Positions 61,187 to 64,000 of a stretch of 64,000 bases of DNA are shown here, piece by piece. This stretch comes from Microtetraspora niveoalba (GTDB lineage: Bacteria; Actinomycetota; Actinomycetes; Streptosporangiales; Streptosporangiaceae), in NCBI RefSeq assembly GCF_001570405.1, contig NZ_BBYM01000015.1, positions 42,274 through 106,273 on the forward strand. The letters run 5' to 3'. Each line of letters opens with the position of its first letter. The stretch's first letter is position 1. Position numbers and translations under genes: made by a program. The notes beneath the pieces were generated by a model that was not told the origin of the DNA, searched no databases, and worked only from the letters and a program-made list of their open reading frames with translations.

Positions 61187-61798
61187 GTGCCGGAGATTCC
61201 CGAAGAGGAGAACCGTCTGCCCCCCGGGCAGTACATCCCACGTGGCCGGCCCGTCATCCACTATGGCCGGGTTCCGGCCTTCCGTCCCCAGAGCTGGCGG
61301 TTCCAGGTCTTCGGCGCGACGGCGTCGGGTGACGCGCACATGCTCGGGTGGGACGAGTTCGCCGCGCTGCCCAGGACCGCGATCATCGCCGACTTCCACT
61401 GCGTCACCAAGTTCTCGATCATGGGTAACGAGTGGGCGGGCGTCGCGGCGAGGACGCTGATGGAGCACGTCCCCCCGGCCCCAGGCGTACGGCACGTCAT
61501 GATCTGGGCCGAGTACGGCTACAGCGCCAACATCCGCATGAGCGACTTCGACCGCGAGACCACGCTGTTCGCCACCGAGCTGGACGACAAGCCGCTCACC
61601 CCCGAGCGCGGGTTCCCCGTACGCATCGTGGTGCCGCACCTGTACGCCTGGAAGAGCGTGAAGTGGGTGCGCGGGGTCGAGTACCTGACGGAGGACAGGC
61701 GCGGTTTCTGGGAGGAGCGGGGCTACCACAACGTCGCCGACCCGTGGAAGGAGCAGCGGTACTCCTATCAGGAGGAGCCCGGCGAAGGACCGCCCTGA
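61187..61798 (+). CDS. Molybdopterin-dependent oxidoreductase, sulfite-oxidase fold
   Basis: A 203-residue protein that carries the molybdopterin-binding core: the single Cys that binds molybdenum in ADFHCVTKFS, with the preceding GWDEFAALPRT and the MIWAEYGYSANIRM region. The C-terminal dimerisation domain of sulfite oxidases is absent, so it is a short YedY/MsrP-like form. There is no export signal at this start. The GTG at 61187 follows CAGTAT by 6 nt (leaderless); an in-frame upstream start (61094) would add a low-complexity stretch and is unlikely. Substrate unknown. Confidence 0.85.
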   Translation: MPEIPEEENRLPPGQYIPRGRPVIHYGRVPAFRPQSWRFQVFGATASGDAHMLGWDEFAALPRTAIIADFHCVTKFSIMGNEWAGVAARTLMEHVPPAPGVRHVMIWAEYGYSANIRMSDFDRETTLFATELDDKPLTPERGFPVRIVVPHLYAWKSVKWVRGVEYLTEDRRGFWEERGYHNVADPWKEQRYSYQEEPGEGPP

Positions 61799-61799
61799 T

Positions 61800-61879
61800 C
61801 CCGCCCGGACCCGTCGCCAGGATCCACGCCGGTCCCGCCCGGCCCCGTCGCCAGGATCCACGCCGGTCCCGCCCGGACC
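61800..61879 (+). repeat. 34-bp tandem repeat (2.4 copies)
   Basis: Units 61800-61833 and 61834-61867 differ by one base; a 12-bp piece of a third follows (61868-61879). The unit contains CCAGGATCCACGCC. It starts 2 nt after the stop of the oxidoreductase gene. The remaining sequence to 62090 is GC-rich and holds no gene. Confidence 0.7.
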
Positions 61880-62090
61880 TCATGCCCGGCTCCAGCCCGA
61901 TCCTGCCCGGCGCGCCCGTCCTGCTCGGCCCGCCCGGTCCCGCTGCCCGGATCCCACCTGGTCCGGCCCGCTCTGAATCTCGCCCGTCCCACACCGTGAG
62001 CGCGGCCGGGGATTTCGGTTCGTAGCCGATCGCCCACTCTTCGTCGCCGAATCCCTTGCGGGCGGGCGGGAGAGGGGGCACCGTGGCCTC

Positions 62091-62864
62091 ATGTTGCGTG
62101 TCATGGCCATCGACGACGAGGCGACCGCGCTGTCGGAGCTCGCGCACCTCCTGCGCCAGGACGAGCGGATCGAGCACGTCACCACCGCCCGGGACGGGCT
62201 TTCCGCGCTGCAGACCGTGATCGCCATGAGGGGGGCGGGGGAGCGCCTCGACGCGGCCTTCCTGGACACCCGGCTGCCGGGTCTCGACGGCCTCGAACTG
62301 GCCAGGATGATCGGCGGATTCCCGTCGCCGCCCCGCCTCGTCTTCGTCAGCGCGTACGACCGGGCGGTCCGCGCGTTCGAGCTGGGAGCGGTCGACTATC
62401 TCCTCAAGCCGATACGCGCCGAGCGGGTCGCGGAAGCCGTACGCCGGCTCTGCTCGGCCGCCGCGGCGGCCCCCGGAGGCGCCGGGGGAGCCGTGCGGGC
62501 CGGAGACGGCGAGACCGACGTCATCCCGGTCGAGCTGGGCGGCCGGACCAGGTTCGTCGCCCGCCAGGCCGTCCGGTACGCGCAGGCGCACGGGGACTAC
62601 GTGCGGCTGCACACGGTGGACGGCGCGTTCCTGGTGCGCATGCCGCTGGCCGCACTGGAACGCCGCTGGAGCGGCTCGGGGTTCCTCCGCGCGCACCGCA
62701 GCACCCTCGTCAACGCCCGGCACGTCAGCGAGCTGCGGTTCGACGGCGGACGCATGGTGCTCCAGGTGGGGCCGGAGGCGGTGCCGGTCAGCAGGCGGCA
62801 CGCCCGGGAGGTGCGGGACCAGCTCGTCCGCCGCTTCCGTCTCGCCGTCGCCGCGCCGTCCTGA
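62091..62864 (+). CDS. LytR/AlgR-type response regulator (receiver plus LytTR)
   Basis: A 257-residue regulator. The receiver domain (1-120) has the acidic pair AIDDEATAL, the phosphorylation site D59 in AAFLDTRLPG, and the conserved Lys in YLLKPIR. The C-terminal LytTR domain (about 160-250) has AQAHGDYVRLHT, FLRAHRSTLVNARHV and PVSRRHAREVRD. LytTR proteins bind direct repeats in promoters. No sensor kinase is adjacent, so it is an orphan or its partner is elsewhere. It could use its own promoter just upstream. Confidence 0.88.
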   Translation: MLRVMAIDDEATALSELAHLLRQDERIEHVTTARDGLSALQTVIAMRGAGERLDAAFLDTRLPGLDGLELARMIGGFPSPPRLVFVSAYDRAVRAFELGAVDYLLKPIRAERVAEAVRRLCSAAAAAPGGAGGAVRAGDGETDVIPVELGGRTRFVARQAVRYAQAHGDYVRLHTVDGAFLVRMPLAALERRWSGSGFLRAHRSTLVNARHVSELRFDGGRMVLQVGPEAVPVSRRHAREVRDQLVRRFRLAVAAPS

Positions 62865-62908
62865 CCGCGTCTCGTTCCCGCCGCCCCCGTCGGCGGGCTC
62901 CAGGAGCG

Positions 62909-62964
62909 CGGGACGGTCCCGGGAGCCGGGCGGGACGGTCCCGGGAGCCGGGCGGGACGGTCCG
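62909..62964 (+). repeat. 22-bp tandem repeat (about 2.5 copies)
   Basis: The unit GGACGGTCCCGGGAGCCGGG-type repeats at 62911, 62933 and 62955 with a 22-bp period. The unit itself contains the palindromic GGTCCCGGGA core. It is in a gene-free stretch. Confidence 0.6.
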
Positions 62965-63514
62965 CCGGAGGAGGTGGTCCCGGAGTCGGGTGGCATGGCT
63001 CCGGAGGCGCGGCGGAACGCTCGGCGCGGTGCGGGAGGGTGAGGCGGCCCGGATGACCGCTCGTCGCGCCTCGCCCGCCGCCCGTCCCCCCGTCTCCTCC
63101 CGCGCGTCGCGAAACCTCGACCGCTCGCCGGAAGTCCGGTCGCGCGCGTCACCCCGCGCCATAGTCTCTCCGTCATCGCAAGGCCACGCCGCGTAGCTGA
63201 CATGAGTTCGTGACCATGCCGCGCGGATGCCGGGCAGACCTTGACCGGGGGGCAAGGTCAATCGGAAATATCCGACAAAAAGGGGCGCGCCAGGATAAGG
63301 CGTGTTTTGTGGGATAGGACCAGTGCGGGTGTCCGTGGAAGCGGTCCGGCCATCGGGGGCGCCGGACCGCGAGCGGACCTCCTCCCGCTCGCCGTCTCCC
63401 GATCCGCCCAGGTCGCAGGCGTGGGTTTTACGCCGGACAGGTGTGTAGAGACCGGACCCGGGTAATCGCGACCAAAGCCACAAAGTGGACACCTGATGGT
63501 CGAGGAGACTCGTC
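62965..63514. promoter_or_regulatory. Regulatory region of the catalase gene
   Basis: No gene is supported here. Two palindromes stand out. GACCTTG (63237-63243) and CAAGGTC (63253-63259) are 9 nt apart, and TCGGAAATATCCGA lies at 63262-63275, in the most AT-rich part. They could bind a peroxide regulator (FurA/CatR, OxyR type). GAGGAG precedes the catalase ATG. Confidence 0.4.
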
Positions 63515-64000
63515 ATGACGGACGTGGCCGACCAGAGAGCCCGCACCCGCGACGAACGGCCGGAGCTGACCGACCGGCAGGGGCACCCCATCACCGACAA
63601 CCGGAACCTGCGCACCGTAGGTCCGCGGGGACCGGTGACACTGGAGAACTACAGCTATATCGAACGGCTCAGCCACTTCGACCGCGAGCGCATACCCGAG
63701 CGGGTCGTACACGCCCACGGGGTCACCGCCTTTGGCTACTTCGAGGCGTACGGCACCTGGGGGGACGAGCCGATCTCGCGCTACACCCGGGCCGCGCTGT
63801 TCCAGGAGCGGGGCAAGCGGACCGACGTGGCCGTACGGCTGTCCACCGTGATCGGCGGACGGGAGTCGGCCGAGACGGCTCGCGACCCCCGCGGCTTCGC
63901 GGTCAAGTTCTACACCGAGGACGGCAACTGGGACCTGGTCGGCAACAACCTCGGGGTGTTCTTCATCCGCGACCCGGTCAAGTTCCCCGACGTGGTCCAC
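63515..64000 (+). CDS. katA: Catalase (monofunctional, partial: C-terminus off the window)
   Basis: The visible 162 residues are the N-terminus of a haem catalase. They include [20 protein letters not shown]-like sequence ([19 protein letters not shown]), the catalytic His in [22 protein letters not shown]-type [13 protein letters not shown], and the catalytic Asn region [17 protein letters not shown]. Catalases dismutate hydrogen peroxide. The ATG is preceded by GAGGAG. Confidence 0.93.
   Translation, partial: MTDVADQRARTRDERPELTDRQGHPITDNRNLRTVGPRGPVTLENYSYIERLSHFDRERIPERVVHAHGVTAFGYFEAYGTWGDEPISRYTRAALFQERGKRTDVAVRLSTVIGGRESAETARDPRGFAVKFYTEDGNWDLVGNNLGVFFIRDPVKFPDVVH

Noticed and set aside
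63241-63465. Short ORF in the catalase upstream region
   Set aside because: No ribosome site, no family resemblance, and it overlaps the two palindromes.

Overview
The window is high-GC (about 70%) chromosomal DNA of an actinobacterium. Streptosporangiales (Streptosporangium, Nonomuraea or Microbispora type) is my best guess from gene content and order, but it is not proven. The markers are a bc1-aa3 supercomplex cluster with a diheme QcrC, ctaF, the PspA-PspAA-HtpX-PspAB operon, DUF3043, a ROK glucokinase next to an ArsA-like ATPase, a DnaQ-UvrC fusion, MHYT and DUF1023 proteins, a c-di-AMP riboswitch and a DasR-type box. I count 60 coding features, including one short leader peptide and two genes cut by the window edges. 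There are no rRNA or tRNA genes, no insertion sequences, no prophage and no CRISPR array. Most of it looks like conserved core chromosome.

Layout. 1-3.3 kb: envelope-stress operon (pspA, pspAA, htpX, pspAB) divergent from DUF3043. 3.3-8.3 kb: nadA, erpA, a PfkB-family sugar kinase, a CBS protein, TusA and a cysteine desulfurase (NAD, Fe-S and sulfur metabolism). 8.5-17.2 kb: aerobic respiration, ctaC-ctaD-ctaF forward and ctaE-qcrC-qcrA-qcrB reverse, with an L,D-transpeptidase between them. 17.4-22.5 kb: degenerate receiver protein, trpD, degenerate histidine kinase, Lrp-type RAM protein, DnaQ-UvrC fusion, GNAT enzyme. 22.5-24.7 kb: WXG-like protein, DUF1023 hydrolase and a lower-GC lipoprotein. 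24.9-31.3 kb: NYN protein, two NlpC/P60 wall hydrolases (the second under a c-di-AMP riboswitch and two CRP-type boxes) and two membrane or secreted metalloproteases. 31.3-42.6 kb: lipid and sugar metabolism (PimB-like mannosyltransferase, acyl-CoA ligase, SRPBCC, ArsA-like ATPase, glucokinase, esterase, PlsC). 42.8-54 kb: mmuM, a MerR/VIT-VWA pair, dps, a very large KAP NTPase and a PhoX-like protein. 54-64 kb: glpK, pfkA (pyrophosphate-type signature), an MHYT protein, thiI, aroF with an attenuator, a sulfite-oxidase-like protein, an orphan LytTR regulator and the start of a catalase.

The most interesting signals are these. (1) A 22-codon leader peptide upstream of aroF carries consecutive Phe-Trp-Tyr codons, is followed by a 17-bp terminator and a possible antiterminator, and appears to be transcribed leaderless. 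(2) A 1250-residue protein joins a caspase-like domain without recognisable catalytic residues, a winged-helix-like segment with a pentapeptide repeat, and a KAP P-loop NTPase. It is the best candidate for an undescribed system. (3) One NlpC/P60 gene carries two perfect CRP palindromes, helically phased TGTGG repeats, a c-di-AMP riboswitch and a CTG start. (4) A recurring TACGAT-like -10 element sits 6-7 nt before start codons with no ribosome binding site, which marks leaderless genes. (5) A DasR-type palindrome precedes pfkA, and a perfect MerR dyad lies in the merR promoter.

All function calls come from reading motifs and from memory of the families. No database search was run.
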